From: Moniliella sp. 'wahieum'
Taxonomy: Eukaryota > Basidiomycota > Moniliellomycetes > Moniliellales > Moniliellaceae
Reading direction: 5' to 3'
Length of the DNA stretch: 64,000 bases
Assembly: GCA_003971905.1 (NCBI GenBank)
Contig: RSEE01000093.1
Span: 124,001-188,000 of the forward strand
The stretch's first letter is position 1, and each line of letters opens with the position of its first letter. The translations under genes and the position numbers were made by a program. Below, in pieces: positions 21,944 through 35,292 of the stretch. Below the pieces are notes generated by a model, which was given only the letters and a program-made list of their open reading frames with translations, was not told where the DNA came from and made no database searches.

Positions 21944-24924
21944 ATGGCTTCCGTACTCGACGGCTCCGCCATCCCCCCGAGGACAGCCATGCAGACACAC
22001 TGCGCATTGAGATGCTTGGCGCTGGCCAAGAGGTCGGCCGCAGCTGTTGCGTCTTGACCTACAAAGGTACGCAGCCCCCATCCGTCTCCTCGCTGTCCTC
22101 CGCTTCCAGCCGAGTATACTGACCTCGTCTTCTGTCCCTTCAGGACGGACGATCGTGTGTGATGCCGGCGTGCACCCTGCCTATACCGGTCTTTCTGCCT
22201 TGCCTTTCGTCGACGAGCTTGATTGGAGTACCGTGGACGCCCTCCTCATCACCCAGTACGTTTGCGATCGTGGCTCTTTCGTGGGCCGCACCACAGGCCC
22301 AAGCTGACCCTGTCTCCTGTCTCCCAGTTTCCATCTGGACCATGCTGCTGCCCTTACATACATTATGGAAAAGACCAACTTTAAGGATGGCCAGGTAAAG
22401 TGTACATGACCCATCCCACCAAGGAGGTGTACCGCTTCCTCATGAGCGACTTTCCGTATCTCCAATGCCGGGTCGGATGACCAGCTATACGACGAACATG
22501 AAATGCTCTCGTCCTGGCGGCAAATCGAGGCGGTGGACTACCACCAAGAGGTAAATGTGACGGGTGGTATTCGCTTTACACCGTACCATGCTGGTCATGT
22601 GCTGGGCGCATGTATGTTCCTCATCGAGATGGGCGTCTCAAGATTCTCTACACGGGCGACTATAGTCGCGAGGAGGACAGACACCTGGTTCAAGGTGAGG
22701 TACCTCCAGTCAAACCTGATGTTCTTATCTGCGAATCGACGTATGGTACACGCAGTCACGGCCCACGGCTGGAAAAAGAGCAGCAGTTTACCAACATGAT
22801 TCACAAGGTGCTTTTGCGGGGTGGGCGGGTTCTCCTTCCTGTTTTTGTCTTGGGGCGGGCCCAAGAATTGTTGCTACTTTTGGATGAGTATTGGGCCAAG
22901 CACCCCGAGCTGCATTCGATCCCAATCTATTATGCGTCGGCGCTCGCTCAAAAGTGCATTCGAGTATATCAGCGGTACGTCAATGCGATGAACGACAACA
23001 TTCGCAACCGCGTAAAACGACGCGACAACCCATTCGTCTTCAAGCACATTAGCAATCTAAAGAATCTGGACCGATTTGAGGACCGTGGTCCCTGCGTAAT
23101 GATGGCATCACCTGGTATGATGCAAAATGGTGTATCGCGGGAATTGTTGGAGCGGTGGGCGCCCGACCGCAAAAACGCGATCATCATTACTGGCTACTCT
23201 GTTGAGGGCACTCTTGCTCGTTCTATCATGGATGAACCTGAGGAGATTACGGGGATGAATGGACAGAGGATCCCGCGGCGCTTGGCAGTCGAGTCCATGT
23301 CTTTCTCGGCCATGTGATTATGGCCAGAACAGCCAATTCATTGACGAGGTGCGGCCTGATCATGTGGTCCTTGTTCACGGCGAAGCCAATACGATGAGTC
23401 GGTTGCGAGCTATGCTCCAGGCTCGATACAAGAACCGCGGAGAGGACGTTAAAGTTCACACCCGCGCAATTGTGAACCTCTCTTTCTCACCTTCCGTGGC
23501 GACCGGCAAGCCAAGATCATTGGTTCCTTAGCCCGAAATGAGCCTACCCCGGGGGCAAACGTGGACAAGCTTATTGTCTCCAAGGACTTTGTTTATACCA
23601 TCTTGGATCCAAGCGACCTGCATGACTTTACAGGGTTGAACGTATCGACGATTCTACAGCGTCAAAGGATCGCATTGCACGTGGGATGGGAGATGGTCCG
23701 GTGGCACATTGAGGGTATGTTTGGCCGGGTGGTTGAGGGGGAGGACCTTGAAGGATTCAAGACGCTGCGGGTGATGATGCTGTGGATGTAAAGCAAACAG
23801 GTCCACACGAGTTGGTTCTCGAGTGGGTATCGTCCTTGCCTTCTGACATGGTTGCCGACGCGACCATTGCTCTCTTGTTGGGGTATCCTCGTCTCGCGCG
23901 GCTGTCAAGTTGACTACCAAACCCCATCAACATGGCCATGATCACGAAGAGGATACTAAGGATGAATCCCAAGTAGCTGCGCCAATCTCACCCGAAGAGC
24001 AGACTACGATCCAAGACGAAACCGAGCAAAGACTGGCAGCAACTCCTCATCCATTTAGCGCAGTGGCTCAAGAAAAGCCGGCTCTTGCCATGAAGAGTGA
24101 GACTACAGATGAGGAGGTTGGCTTCGCACATGCTCATCATATGCTCACAAGGACCGAGACGATCGTTGCGATTCTTGAGGGTCATTTGGGCGAAGTGACT
24201 GAGATCACTGTAGGTTCGGGCGTTCTTCCTGGTTGAGCAGGTTCCGAACGAATTTGCCTCGGTTCCTCGGCCCACATCTGTCCCCACGTCTGGTGTTAAG
24301 ACGGAGGAGGAGGCGGATGTTGAGATGACCGAATCTTCTCAGGCCGATCCCAAAGCGACATCTGAATCGGCACCGGCATCTGAACCCGAGCACCCTCGTA
24401 TCACTGCTGCACGGCCTATTGATGCGCTCCAGGGCCCCTCCCGCCTTGCCCTACTCGTTTGGCTCGACGATGCGTGCGCGGCCATTGATGTGGAGCAATT
24501 GGTGATTACGTCGGCTTCGAGCGCGTTGCGTACGCGCGTGCACCGTTGCATTGTCCTTGCCTTACAGGCTCTTACCCCGCTCGCTGACACATTCACCGTG
24601 GACACCCCACTCAACACCAACCTGTTCGCGCCCGCCCCCTAAGAATGCTCCGACAGACGCAGACATGGAAGCGGCGAGCGCTGCGGTTGACGACACGATC
24701 GATGCAGACCCTGAGCAATCGGTCAAGCCGCTCGCGAAGCTGGGAGCGGATGAGCGCAAGTCCTTAACGCCTGGAGATTCAGCGGACAAGTCGATGATCT
24801 TGATACCGGTACCAACGCCAATTTAGAGGCCAAGCCGTCTTCGTCCGGTTCGAGTTTGACACCCCTATCATCGCACATTGACGAGCCCATGGTGGATGCT
24901 ACTGCTACGACGGGTAGTAACTAA
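21944..24924 (+). CDS. YSH1: YSH1/CPSF73 mRNA 3'-end endonuclease
   Basis: The endonuclease of the cleavage and polyadenylation factor, a metallo-beta-lactamase/beta-CASP enzyme in the nucleus. The start ATG at 21944 gives [32 protein letters not shown] follows. Introns at 22067-22143 (77 nt) and 22256-22327 (72 nt) are exact; the second splits the metal motif, restoring [12 protein letters not shown]. Later blocks are [57 protein letters not shown]-like TGYSVEGT, and [20 protein letters not shown]. The C-terminal CPSF73-100_C region starts at about 23560 and ends in an acidic Ser/Thr/Pro tail with stop 24922-24924. Frame jumps occur at about 22400, 22460, 22632, 23310, 23480, 23775, 24225, 24640 and 24800; GGGGC and CCATGTGGAT-type runs are each short of a base. 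Confidence 0.95.
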
Positions 24925-26117
<1,193 letters not shown>

Positions 26118-26676
26118 ACTGTGGTGTGCCCAATCGCACTTATTTCGACCTTTGTTCTTATCCCATTTTGGCTTTCTTCCTTTCCTCCTGCATGAATGTA
26201 TTCGGTTTGTCCATTCAATCGGAATTTTACCATCACGGAATCGCACCATGGCCTGCCTTCCCAAGGATGGCGGTCGCTCTCCTCGCGCTGGACGTAGCCT
26301 GCACACGACTGTATTTTCCTTTCCAGCACCCGGGTGGTAGTAATCACCGTCGTCCCCGCTCCCTCACGTGATAGACCCAGTTCGAAGTCCTGGTGACATG
26401 GCGAGCCCAGTGGTAGCCATGCCCACACGACCAGTCTCAGGGGGCCGGAGATTACAGCTTGCGTTCCACAGCTGGCCACACCAACACCCCGCAGCTGCAG
26501 TCATTAATCAAGCTTCAAACTCCAGAGCGTGCAACGTGGCACTATCGGGACACATTACGTAACATGGAGTCCAACCAACACACCTTCGTCGCGTGTGGCG
26601 CAACCGCCCCCGCGGGTTGCTTCGCCTCACCATCCATCCGCGCTTCTGGCCATTCCGCGTGGGGACACGACCCAAC
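26118..26676. other. Intergenic region between UBC4 and LNP1
   Basis: Holds the E2 3' flank and the LNP1 promoter. A GCAACC...GGTTGC inverted repeat around a GC-rich loop lies at about 26601-26621. No gene is supported. Confidence 0.45.
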
Positions 26677-28293
26677 ATGTCGCCATCGCTGTGGTATTAC
26701 ATTTTCCCCTGGGGATCCCTGCTGCGCATGCTCGGCATATCGACTGGTTCGGACGGCGACTATGAGCAGGTCCTCCAGTCGCTGACCGAAAAAATCGAAC
26801 AGGTGAAGAGCCGCGTAACCCAGGTCCGCCAACGCGAGCGCCGTGCCGTGTTACCATCCCTCTCTTGCCATGTCTTCAGGGCGTTTACACGTTGTCGCTG
26901 CTGGTTAGGCCGTCTCAATACGGACGACCTTGGCGAAGCCGCCTTATGGCCCTTTTTCCTTATCCTAGGCCAGGGTAGCGCGGTTGGAAGCTCGACTGCA
27001 GCATATTGGCTTCCCACTCTGCTCATTCCTCTTGCCGTTGCATGCTCGCGAAGACCTGTGCAGTGGTGGTACGGGCCGCGTACACGCTGCCGAGGAGAAA
27101 CACCTTGCTGCTTTGATCCGCAAGAGGCGAGGCAAGATTGAAGAGATTAAACGAGTGACCAAATACGACCACTTGCGCCTGCTTCTTGACCGGTACGATG
27201 ATACCCGCACTCCCAAGCCTGACTCTGCAAAGGGTCGCAAACCCAACGCGAAGACGGCCCGGGAGAGCGTTCCCAACGGTCCAACTGGCTCTGCTTCACA
27301 AGTGAAAGCTGGGAAGGCAGAGCATGCCTGCCCTGGGTGCTGCGCCTGCGCCAAACAATTCACTTGCTCCTCCCCTCCCTCTGGCCCCTCCCCAGCATTA
27401 TCAGACTTTGCGTCTTCTTCATCTAATCGTCTCTTCGCTCGGTACGCTCCATCTCGATGCCATGGAGTAGTGGTGGCCCCGCCGCCGTCCTCCTCCCGCA
27501 TCGGGCGCGACGCTTGCTCCGGTGCTGCATCTGCTGGCTCAGAGATGGCCCGTGGCAGGACAGGACAGAATGGCCAGGGTTCGTTGCTGAACCACAGGCT
27601 TCGCAGCCATACCCACCATCTCAGGGCCACAGCCAACGGGCCCACCCCTGTGCCGCAGCGCACGCTGTTGGACAAGTTGGCCGATGCCATTCTCGGACCG
27701 GATCCTTCGCTGCGTGCCCTGGGCCTGAGCAACGCTATGCCTTGATCTGCCGGTCATGCCACCGACACAATGGGTTGGCGTGGAAGGAAGACTGGGAAGA
27801 GATTCGTACGTGCTACCATCTTGTTTGATACGGAACTGACGAACTAACATGGATACTGTTGCAGAGTACATTTGTCCTCATTGTGGCTCTCTCAACTCTA
27901 ACCGTCCTTCGACCGTGCGGTGACTTGGCCCTCGATGCCCCTGACACCGAAAAAATCGCACCGAGCCCTGCCGCCCTCTCCCAGTATCAAGTCAATTCGG
28001 CTGGAAGAGACTGACAAGGAAGAGGGGGCTGTGGATGTTGCCGAACGCAAGCTGGCTGACTCCCCGACCGACGTGCGCACACGCCTAGTTCGAGTCAACG
28101 CACGGCTTCCCCCAGTCCCGGGACAGCCGCGTCCATCACTCCGACAGCCACGTCATCGTCTTTGAAGGAGCCTGCCTCCGACATCCGGCACCGCACCTCC
28201 GCATCCGCACCGGAGCAATCAGACGAGATGGAAACCCATCTACCTCAAGCGCCGAGTGAGCATATGCCACAATTGGCTCGAGAGGCAGAGTAA
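26677..28293 (+). CDS. LNP1: Lunapark ER-junction protein LNP1
   Basis: Lunapark stabilises three-way junctions of the tubular ER. Recognised blocks are the N-terminal coiled segment DYEQVLQSLTEKIEQVKSRV followed by QVRQRERRA, a membrane region around LPTLLIPLAVA and VQWWY, and the second coiled segment AAEEKHLAALIRKRRGKIEE followed by IKRVTKYDHLRLLLDRYDD. Then come a Ser/Pro-rich linker, RTLLDKLADAILGPD and the C-terminal zinc ribbon CRSCHRHNGLAWKEDWEEI / QYICPHCGSLNSNRP. An intron at 27806-27864 (59 nt) falls inside the ribbon and keeps the frame. The stop is at 28291-28293 after a polar tail. The start could be 26677 (MSPSLWYY) or 26728 (MLGISTG). The membrane hairpin region is frame-broken. 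Confidence 0.9.
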
Positions 28294-29004
28294 GATTTGC
28301 CCGTTCGCTCGCGCCCAACCAACCTCCCGTTCTTTCTCTACTCCTTCAAACCGTCGACCCTCCCAGTTTCACCTACGCTTAGCCGTATCCTCTGATGGTT
28401 GCGACTGGCACCGCCACCCCGCCCTTTGGCTGGGTGGTATGAACCCTAAGTTCGTTTCCTCTGCTCTTTTCACATTCCCATTCCCATTCCTTTTCTGTTC
28501 ATATTGGTCCGATGCCCAGCGGCCAAGAGCGCTGGTCAGCGCGATGGCCGAGGGTGCGGGCAGGACAACGTTTCTGTTGATTTTTGCTTGTCTGGGAACA
28601 AAACCGGGGCGCATGGGGCTACTGCCTGGTCGACCCGTGTGCGCCGCACTTGGACAAAATGAGCATGCTTCTATCACCAAGCGGCGCGGTGTTTGGGGTG
28701 GATGGGGGCCAACACAGGCACACATAGGCTGGCGTGAATGGCCTCGTAGACTGGCGGCTATTCCGATTCGGATTGGATGGGGGCAAATCCGCGCAGGGCT
28801 GTCGCGAATATAGAGGGGCAGCGACACAATGCCGGTCAGTGTAGCTAATAGGAAACAGCGATATTCACGAGGCGGCGGTTGCTCGGTGTGGCTCTGGTTG
28901 CGGCGGCGGTGGGTGGGGCAGATTCAGCCACACTGGCTCCCGTCGTATAAAGCTAAGCTAAGCTCCTGCCGTGGGGCGCCGCGCCCGGTGGGCTGAAGGG
29001 GCGC
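28294..29004. other. Intergenic region, no gene supported
   Basis: Open frames on both strands (about 28256-28813) show no domain and no splice evidence. The stretch lies between LNP1 and the nucleotidase gene, both on the plus strand. Confidence 0.4.
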
Positions 29005-30555
29005 ATGCACGCTTTGCCTCGCCTCCTTCCTCGCCCTCTTCATCCCCATCCTCGCCCTGGCCAGACGCCCGCCCCCATCCTCTCTCTCCCGCCCCCACCC
29101 CCATGCCGCCCCAAGCTGCCCCGCCGCGCCGCCATCTCCCCCGACAACACAGTCTCTGGTGCGCGCCGTCGCGTCTCTTCCATCGCATCAGCCAATCCTC
29201 GCCCACACCCCCCACAGCCGCTCCGCCCACCAATCCACCAAAACCCCCCAATCGCCTCGACCCTCCCGCACCCAGCAAGCCCCCAGCCGCCTCACGCAAA
29301 AGCCACGGTGCGCCATCGCTTTCCGTCCGCTGCGCCAGCGCCTGCCCCGGCCGCGGAACCGTCATTGTCACACACCAAGAACCTCGGTACACAGACCCCT
29401 CCAGCGAGCCCTACCGCTTCTCACAGCGCTCGCTCTCACGCGACAAAGGGCACGCCGCCTTTCACCAAAGGCAAATCAACTGCTTCCAGCAATGGGTCCC
29501 TCCATTCGCCGTCTCCGCCAAATCCAAGCAACCACCGCCGTTTTCTGCCGTGCCAACGGCGCCCCACCACCCCGTCTCATGCGCCAAAGCCACTTTCGGC
29601 GGGCCGGTCCCCTCCCCACGTATCTGGCAAGTCGGCATTCAGCCATTCCCCAGCATCTTCTGTGCTACGCCCTGCTGTTCCCCCTTCCTCGCGGCCTCTA
29701 TGCCCCGATGCCAAGATTGGGATTGATTGGTACCAACCCTCTGCTCAAAAGGCTGTTCGCAACGGCGGGATTCCCGCATCGTCGTCTTTTTTGACATCGA
29801 CAATACGCTGTACAGCCGGCGTACAGAACCGATTATTGCGGGGTGTTAAAGGAGCGCGTCCACTCGTATCTTGCCGTCGGCCAACCTTCCAGCGAAGCAG
29901 GTGGCGAACATTCAGAAACGTTATCATCTCGATTATGGCCTCACCATCCGCGATCTCCCTATGGACCTACTCGAGTTTGATGCGCGTTGCGATGCGCCTC
30001 TCCCGCTGGAGGACATCCTCTCTCCGGACCCGCTGATCCAAGATCTACTCGGTAGTCTTGATCGGAGTAAATGCCGAGTGGTAGCGTTGACCAACTCGTA
30101 CAAGTTCCATGCTGCACGAGTGCTCTCCATCTCGGTATCAAGCACTTTTTGAGGCGTGTGTCTTCTGTGACTACACCTCAGAACACTTTGTGTGCAAACC
30201 GGAAGAGGCGTATTACTTGGCTGTAAGTCTTATTGTCCTCTCTGCTCATCATAGTGAAGCTGACACTCGCTCTCGTGCTTACCCCCTCTGCCCCCACAGG
30301 CCATGGACGCCGTAGGAGTGAACGACGCTAGCAAGTGTTTCTTTGTTGATGACTCGATCGACAATGTCCAGGCTGCCAAGAAACTGGGATGGCAGTCCTG
30401 CATCTTGTTCGATGAGCCTCGATTTGATTCAAATGGCCAAGATGCAGATGGCCAAGTGGTCAAAGTCAACGGTGTAAACCCGATGGCTGTCGCGCCCCTC
30501 ACGAACGATAGTACCGGTACCTCAATGATGCCCCTCTTGGCTGGCATGACTGGTC
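29005..30555 (+). CDS. SDT1: HAD-family pyrimidine 5'-nucleotidase (SDT1/PHM8 type)
   Basis: Hydrolyses nucleoside or related monophosphates in the cytosol. HAD motif I is VFFDIDNTLYSRR (about 29795). LPAKQVANIQKRYHLDYGLT and IRDLPMDLLEFDARCDAPLP follow, then LPLEDILSPDPLIQDLL, motif II ALTNSYKFHAARVL, CDYTSEHFVCKPEEAYY with the motif III lysine, and motif IV CFFVDDSIDNVQAAKKLGWQ. An intron at 30223-30299 (77 nt) is exact. Upstream, a Pro/Ser-rich frame from ATG 29005 (or 29103) runs about 250 codons into the domain, longer than usual homologues; how much is translated is unclear. Frame jumps occur near 29790, 29850 and 30140. The frame continues past the domain (NGVNPMAVAPLTNDSTGTSM) with no stop before the F-box gene. 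Confidence 0.85.
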
Positions 30556-33136
30556 CAGTTGAACGAGGCGGCGATCCAGAACGAGTTTGTCAAGCTGCCC
30601 CATGCCACTCGGATCCGGCTGATTGACGTTCTGTTTGGCGCTTGCACCCAAGCCGAGCTGATTGTCTTGTCGAGGTCTCTGAATGCTCGTGTTCGCAGCT
30701 CGCGAGATGCCATCACGGTCTATCGCAACCAGTGCATTTGCATATTTTTGGGTATCTTGACGTGCCAGACCTGCTGCGCTGCGGCAGGTGTGCACCAAGT
30801 GGGACGGGTGTCACGAACGCCCTCGTTGTGGAAGCGGCAAGCACTTCGTTTGACATGGGGTGACCCCGTACCGATCGTTCCACCCGAGGATGAGAGGGAA
30901 TGGGAAGAGTTGGTCAAGGGGCTGTTTTGGCGGAGCGAAACTGGGCCCAGGGGCTGGCCCAGACGATTGACTTCTTCCATGGCCACACGGGCTATGTGAC
31001 AGCATCAAGATCAAGGGCCGCACCACCCTGTAACGGGCTCCTACGACGAGACGGTACGAGTATGGGATTTGCGCACGGGCAAGTGCACCAAGGTGCTCAA
31101 GGCCAAAGCGATCATCTGTCTCGACTTTTTGCCCGACGACAACATCCTCTGTGCGGATTGTACGACACGGGAAGGTGATGGTCTGGAACATGAAGAATTG
31201 GGAGCTGATTCAGACGCTCAACGGGCACAACAAGGGCATCCGTAACGTGGCACTGAGTAGTGACTATCTCATCAGTTGTGGACAGGACAAGGCATTGTCG
31301 TCTGGGATTGGAAGTCTGGGACAAAGATTGTTCGTCTGGGCCAGCAGAGCAATGTGAGCCTCGGTGTTTCTATCGTTGACGAAACGAAGATTGTCGCTGT
31401 GACGGTGGATGGGGTTATTCGTACCTTCTCCATCCCCAATGCTTGTATGATCCAGCAGTTTGACCTTCACAAGCTTGGTGGTCCATCCACCATGGGGGAA
31501 AGCCATGCTCCAATGGTTTCACTCCAGTTCCAAGACGATCACGGTTGCCTCCAAGCAGACGGTCGTTCACCTCCAATGGCAAGAGCATTTTGTTCCCGTT
31601 GAAGAATACATCCCACCGTCCGAGATTCGCAAGATTGTATCAGCCCGCTCTGCATCCTCCGCAGCCAGTTCCATTCGATCCCGAAAAGATTCGATTCGTT
31701 CCTCTCCCGCGCGCCAAGCAGCATGAGCTCACGTCCTCCCGGTCCCTAGCAGTCTAAGCATTCACCACCCTGCGCCTTCCTCCAGTTCTACCTCATCGGC
31801 TGCAAGCCCTATCCGCTCCCGGAAAGATTCGACACGTTCGATTTCTCGTGCACCAAGCAGCATGAGCCTCGCGTCTTCACGGTCCCCTAGTAGCCTCAGC
31901 ACACACCACCCTGCACCTTCCAACACATCCTCGATCCCTTCATCCCAGGGCAGTTTACGCATTCGCTCTGATTCGACGTCAGCACCACGTCTCGGTGGTA
32001 GTACCGTAACAGTCACTCCAAGTCGACGCACAAGCATTTCGCGGCCCAACACCGCAAGTCGGCTTCACAGAGTACCCCTCTGCACCTACGTCCGAGCCGC
32101 ATGCGGCGTCTTTCCTCTACATCATCTTTGGGGCGAGGTCGCCGCCGTCGTCAGGGAAAGAAATGCATAACCTCACAAGATCGGCGTCGGAATCGACCTT
32201 TCCCTCTGCACTCAACGCTAACAGCCCTTCAAATCCAGGTTGCGGTTCTCCCTCACTCGGGTGACGTCCCGTCGCACATCGGCTGTACTTCACCGTCACA
32301 AGTTGCAGACCCACACCCTCGCTGCCCCGCACGAGGAAGAAGAGTCGACGGATGACTTTGACAACAGCACTGACAGCTTTTCTGTGGGGCCCACTCCAAT
32401 GTGGCTGTCTGATCAACATCGGCTGTTTCTCAGTCGGAGGAGTCAGTTAATGTGCTGGGGGAGAAACACAGCAGGTGTACACTGGGCCATGCGCTATGCT
32501 GCCAACCTTGGTGCTCCACCCAAAGTGGTCGAAGTTCTTCATTCACCCGACATGGCTACCGGCGCAGTGGATGCAGCCAAGCAGCGCATCGTGTGCAGTA
32601 CGTTTAGTTCCCGCGCCGGTTCCGACCGACGCCTGTATGTGAGCACATACCATACCCGTGACCCCTCACTCGATGAGGAGAGGGACAACACTATACCCAA
32701 TGAAGACGACCCGTCTCTGGCTCCATCTGTGGACTCAGCCCCACCCGCTGATTGGGCCACTGGCAAGTTTGTCCCCATTACAGGGGCTTGGACAGCGCGT
32801 GAAGCCGAGCTGCAAGCACGTTCGCCCGACCCCTAGCCATGGTGGTGACCATGAGAGTATCGTGGTGGGCTGCCACGATGGCACTCTTTACCGTATCGGT
32901 TTTGTCGGCGATTCGTATCGGCCACTTCGACATGAGAAGAGGGCGAGGCTGAGGAAGGAGAGGGTGACTCTGGCCGGCCTCGAAAGATGGAAGGGGCCGA
33001 TTATGTTATTGACGACATTTCCATGTTGAGAGAGACGTGGGGCGGGATCATGCTCCCTCCCGATGCATCCCTCGATCATCACGGTCCCCCCCCTCCTTCA
33101 GCTCAAGATCACTGGGCTCCTCTTGGGCTCAAATAA
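30482..33136 (+). CDS. F-box and WD40-repeat protein
   Basis: A likely SCF ubiquitin-ligase substrate receptor (Cdc4/Met30/Pof type). From a possible ATG at 30482 (MAVAPLTNDS), a leader FVKLPHATRIRLIDVLFGAC precedes the F-box HLHIFGYLDVPDLLRCGRV (about 30740-30800). WD40 blades follow: DFFHGHTGYVT, SYDETVRVWDLRTGKCTKVL, LCAGLYDTGKVMVWNMKNWE, LIQTLNGHNKGIRNVALSSD, SCGQDKAIVVWDWKSGTKI and VAVTVDGVIRTFSIP. Then comes a long Ser/Arg-rich linker with an internal tandem duplication (31.66-31.94 kb) and a last blade-like segment HESIVVGCHDGTLYRIGFVG. The stop at 33134-33136 closes the frame ending HWAPLGLK. Many frame jumps. The gene begins inside the same open frame as the upstream nucleotidase, so fusion is possible. 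Confidence 0.8.
31663..31940 (+). repeat. Intragenic tandem duplication of about 138 bp
   Basis: Two diverged copies encode the same Ser/Arg-rich block: SIRSRKDSIRSSP...PSSMSSRP and PIRSRKDSTRSISRAPSSMS, each followed by SPSSLS(I/T)HHPAPS. Landmark AAAGATTCGA and CCAAGCAGCATGAGC recur 138-139 bases apart. The one-base offset sits in an A run and may be an error. Confidence 0.75.
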
Positions 33137-33777
33137 TTCTTTCGTTGTACCTCTTCTAGCATTATTCATTCCCTCTTTTTCGTCTGCTGTGGCATGATCT
33201 CGTTAAACTCCCTGTGGCTCACTGTGACGACTTACCCTACTTGTATACGGGTCCAAAAAACAGATTGAACCTTTGTTTTTGTTGTGGTCTGATGGGCAGA
33301 AGAGCGCGGTAGACATCATTGATGTTGGCCGTGGCCCCCTGCCCCCATCAGATGGCACCGACTTGTCAAGAGAGCAGGGTAGGTGATCACATTAGCGCCG
33401 ACGAGACAAAGCGGGGCCGGAGCGGGGTCTGGCTTGGGGGCCTTGTGGGAACGCAGTGGAGAGAAGGCAGCAAGGGCCGCCGAAGCGAACAGAGCAACGC
33501 GCAATAACGGTAGGAGGCGAAACAACCTGGAGGAAAGTGAAAGTTAAAATACCTGCGTGGCGCACAGGCAGTGTAGCCTCGCTGGCACGCGTGCGGGCGT
33601 GCAATTGTGAAAGTTTGAACGCGGGCACTCGGGAAGCGGAAGCGGAGACGCGCAGGACCGACACGTACAGGCCGGTGGCTGCGGAGGCGCGTCGAGCAAA
33701 TCGCGGGTCTCCTTGCCAAGTCCAACGCCGGCGACGCCCAGCCTCTGCTCCACCACTTGCTCACCCGCCTCCTCGTC
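33137..33777. other. Intergenic region between F-box gene and NSE3
   Basis: Holds the 3' flank of the F-box gene and the upstream region of NSE3. A coding-like peptide GLLAKSNAGDAQPLLHHLL precedes the chosen NSE3 ATG in frame (from about 33708), so the true start may be further upstream. Otherwise no gene was seen. Confidence 0.4.
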
Positions 33778-35292
33778 ATGTCCAACAACTACTTTACCCA
33801 GCCAACGCAGGACGTCGAGATGGCAGAGGCTGATGCCCATGACGACAGCGGCCGTCTGAACTCATGAAAACGGCCCAGGTCACCGTCAAGGAAAGCATTG
33901 CGCGTCGAAAGGAGTTAAAGGACAATGAAGAGGAAGTGAGTACCCGCCCCCCTGTTTGCCGCACAGCCTCTTATTTAGCCCTGTATGTGTCACCCCCTGA
34001 CCTTTGCCTTGTCCCTTGGACAGAAACTCAAAAACTGGGTGCGTGGCTTTTGCCGCCTGGCTCTCTTCTGCGAGAACCGCCGACTTCCCGTTCGGCGCGA
34101 AGACGTAACCAAAAAGAGTACGCTGTCCTGCACCCTTGTGCTTCCTCCTTGTCTTACCATCTTCTCTTTTCCCAGTATTCAATGGCGACAAAACAGCAAT
34201 CCGCATATTCCCGGCTATTTTTCGCCAAGTCCAGCGTCAGCTCCGCAAGACATTTGCCATGGAGCTTGTGCCTCTGCGGCCACGCGGCCAAGAAAACGAA
34301 GCATTGCTGCAACAGAAGCGAGAGCTCCAAGCTACTCAGAATGGTTCCGCAGCTACTAAGAAAGATGAACCCAGTCCTGGTGTGTGCTATCATTCCACTG
34401 CTTTCCCGGATGGGTTCTGTCATACTGACGCTCCTGCGCTTTAGACACTTCCAAGGCATGGGTTCTTCGCAGCGTGCTGCCTCCGCAGATGCGCAAGGAG
34501 ATGATGGTGGCTGCGCGTCGCCTTGCTCGTGAGGTGGGCCCCAGCATGAGGAGCACAAGGCTTTGAGCCAAGTGCGGCCTGGGGACCCCAGGGTTTGATG
34601 GTCGACTGGCAGAAGTACGATGCCCAACTGGGAAGCATGGGCCTCCTCTACATCGTTCTTGGCCATTCTCTTGTCTGGCCGAGAGCTGCCTGATGGTGAG
34701 TGCCTGTCGCCGTTGTGGTTGAAGTTGCGCAGAAACTAACAGTCTTGATTTCAGGCAAACTACGTGCCTATCTCTCCCGCCTTGGCCTTACTGCCAGCTC
34801 GATCCTACCCCGCGCTTGCGCCCCGACGATACATACCCTCCTGGGAAGCCTGCTACCGAACAGAGCAGCTTGCCCGCCGCCAACCGACCAGAGCCCGCAC
34901 ACGGTCAATGACTGGCTGGAGGTTCTTACCAAACAGCAATACTTGGAAGTGGAAAACAAGAAGGCCACCATCACGGGCCAGAGGCAGCGGCGTACGCACA
35001 CGAACCGCAAGACGCGCTCAGGTGACGATGGGGCCAGGAGGAGGTGGACTTGGTGTGGAAGTGGGGCGGGCGGGCCGAGGCAGAGGTTGGGGAGGAGGCA
35101 GCCGCCAACTTTATCGCTGAGATCATGGAGGATGGCGTTGAGGCCACAGCCACCCAAGAAGATGAACCCTTGGCGCCCGGCCAGCGGCGCCGGCGCAACC
35201 ATCGTGCGACGCAGGCCGAACCGCAGGTGTCGTTGCACGATAGTCTTATGACGAGTGTCGAGCGGGCTGTGGGCTCCCAGTTTGTTAATTGA
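33778..35292 (+). CDS. NSE3: Smc5/6 complex subunit NSE3 (MAGE domain)
   Basis: Nse3 is the MAGE-fold subunit that pairs with the Nse1 RING protein in the Smc5/6 DNA-repair complex. MAGE landmarks: RGFCRLALFCENRRLPVRRE then DVTKKIFNGDKTAIRIFPAI, RQLRKTFAMELVPLRPRG, SKAWVLRSVLPPQMRKEMM, GLLYIVLGHSLVWPRAA, LRAYLSRLGL, TVNDWLEVLTKQQYLEVENK and the closing EVDLVWKWGGRAEAEVGEEA followed by AANFIAEIM. Four introns are exact: 33936-34023 (88 nt), 34118-34175 (58), 34380-34444 (65) and 34696-34754 (59). The stop at 35292 follows VGSQFVN. The ATG at 33778 gives MSNNYFTQPTQDVEMAEADA. Frame jumps occur near 33860, 34555, 34605, 34780 and 35020. Confidence 0.9.

Noticed and set aside
21581-22081. 166-codon minus-strand ORF at the YSH1 start
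   Set aside because: It overlaps the first YSH1 exon and intron antisense, lacks homology and has shadow-like composition.
28256-28827. Overlapping ORFs on both strands after LNP1
   Set aside because: No recognised motif; the upstream part is the LNP1 tail in another frame.
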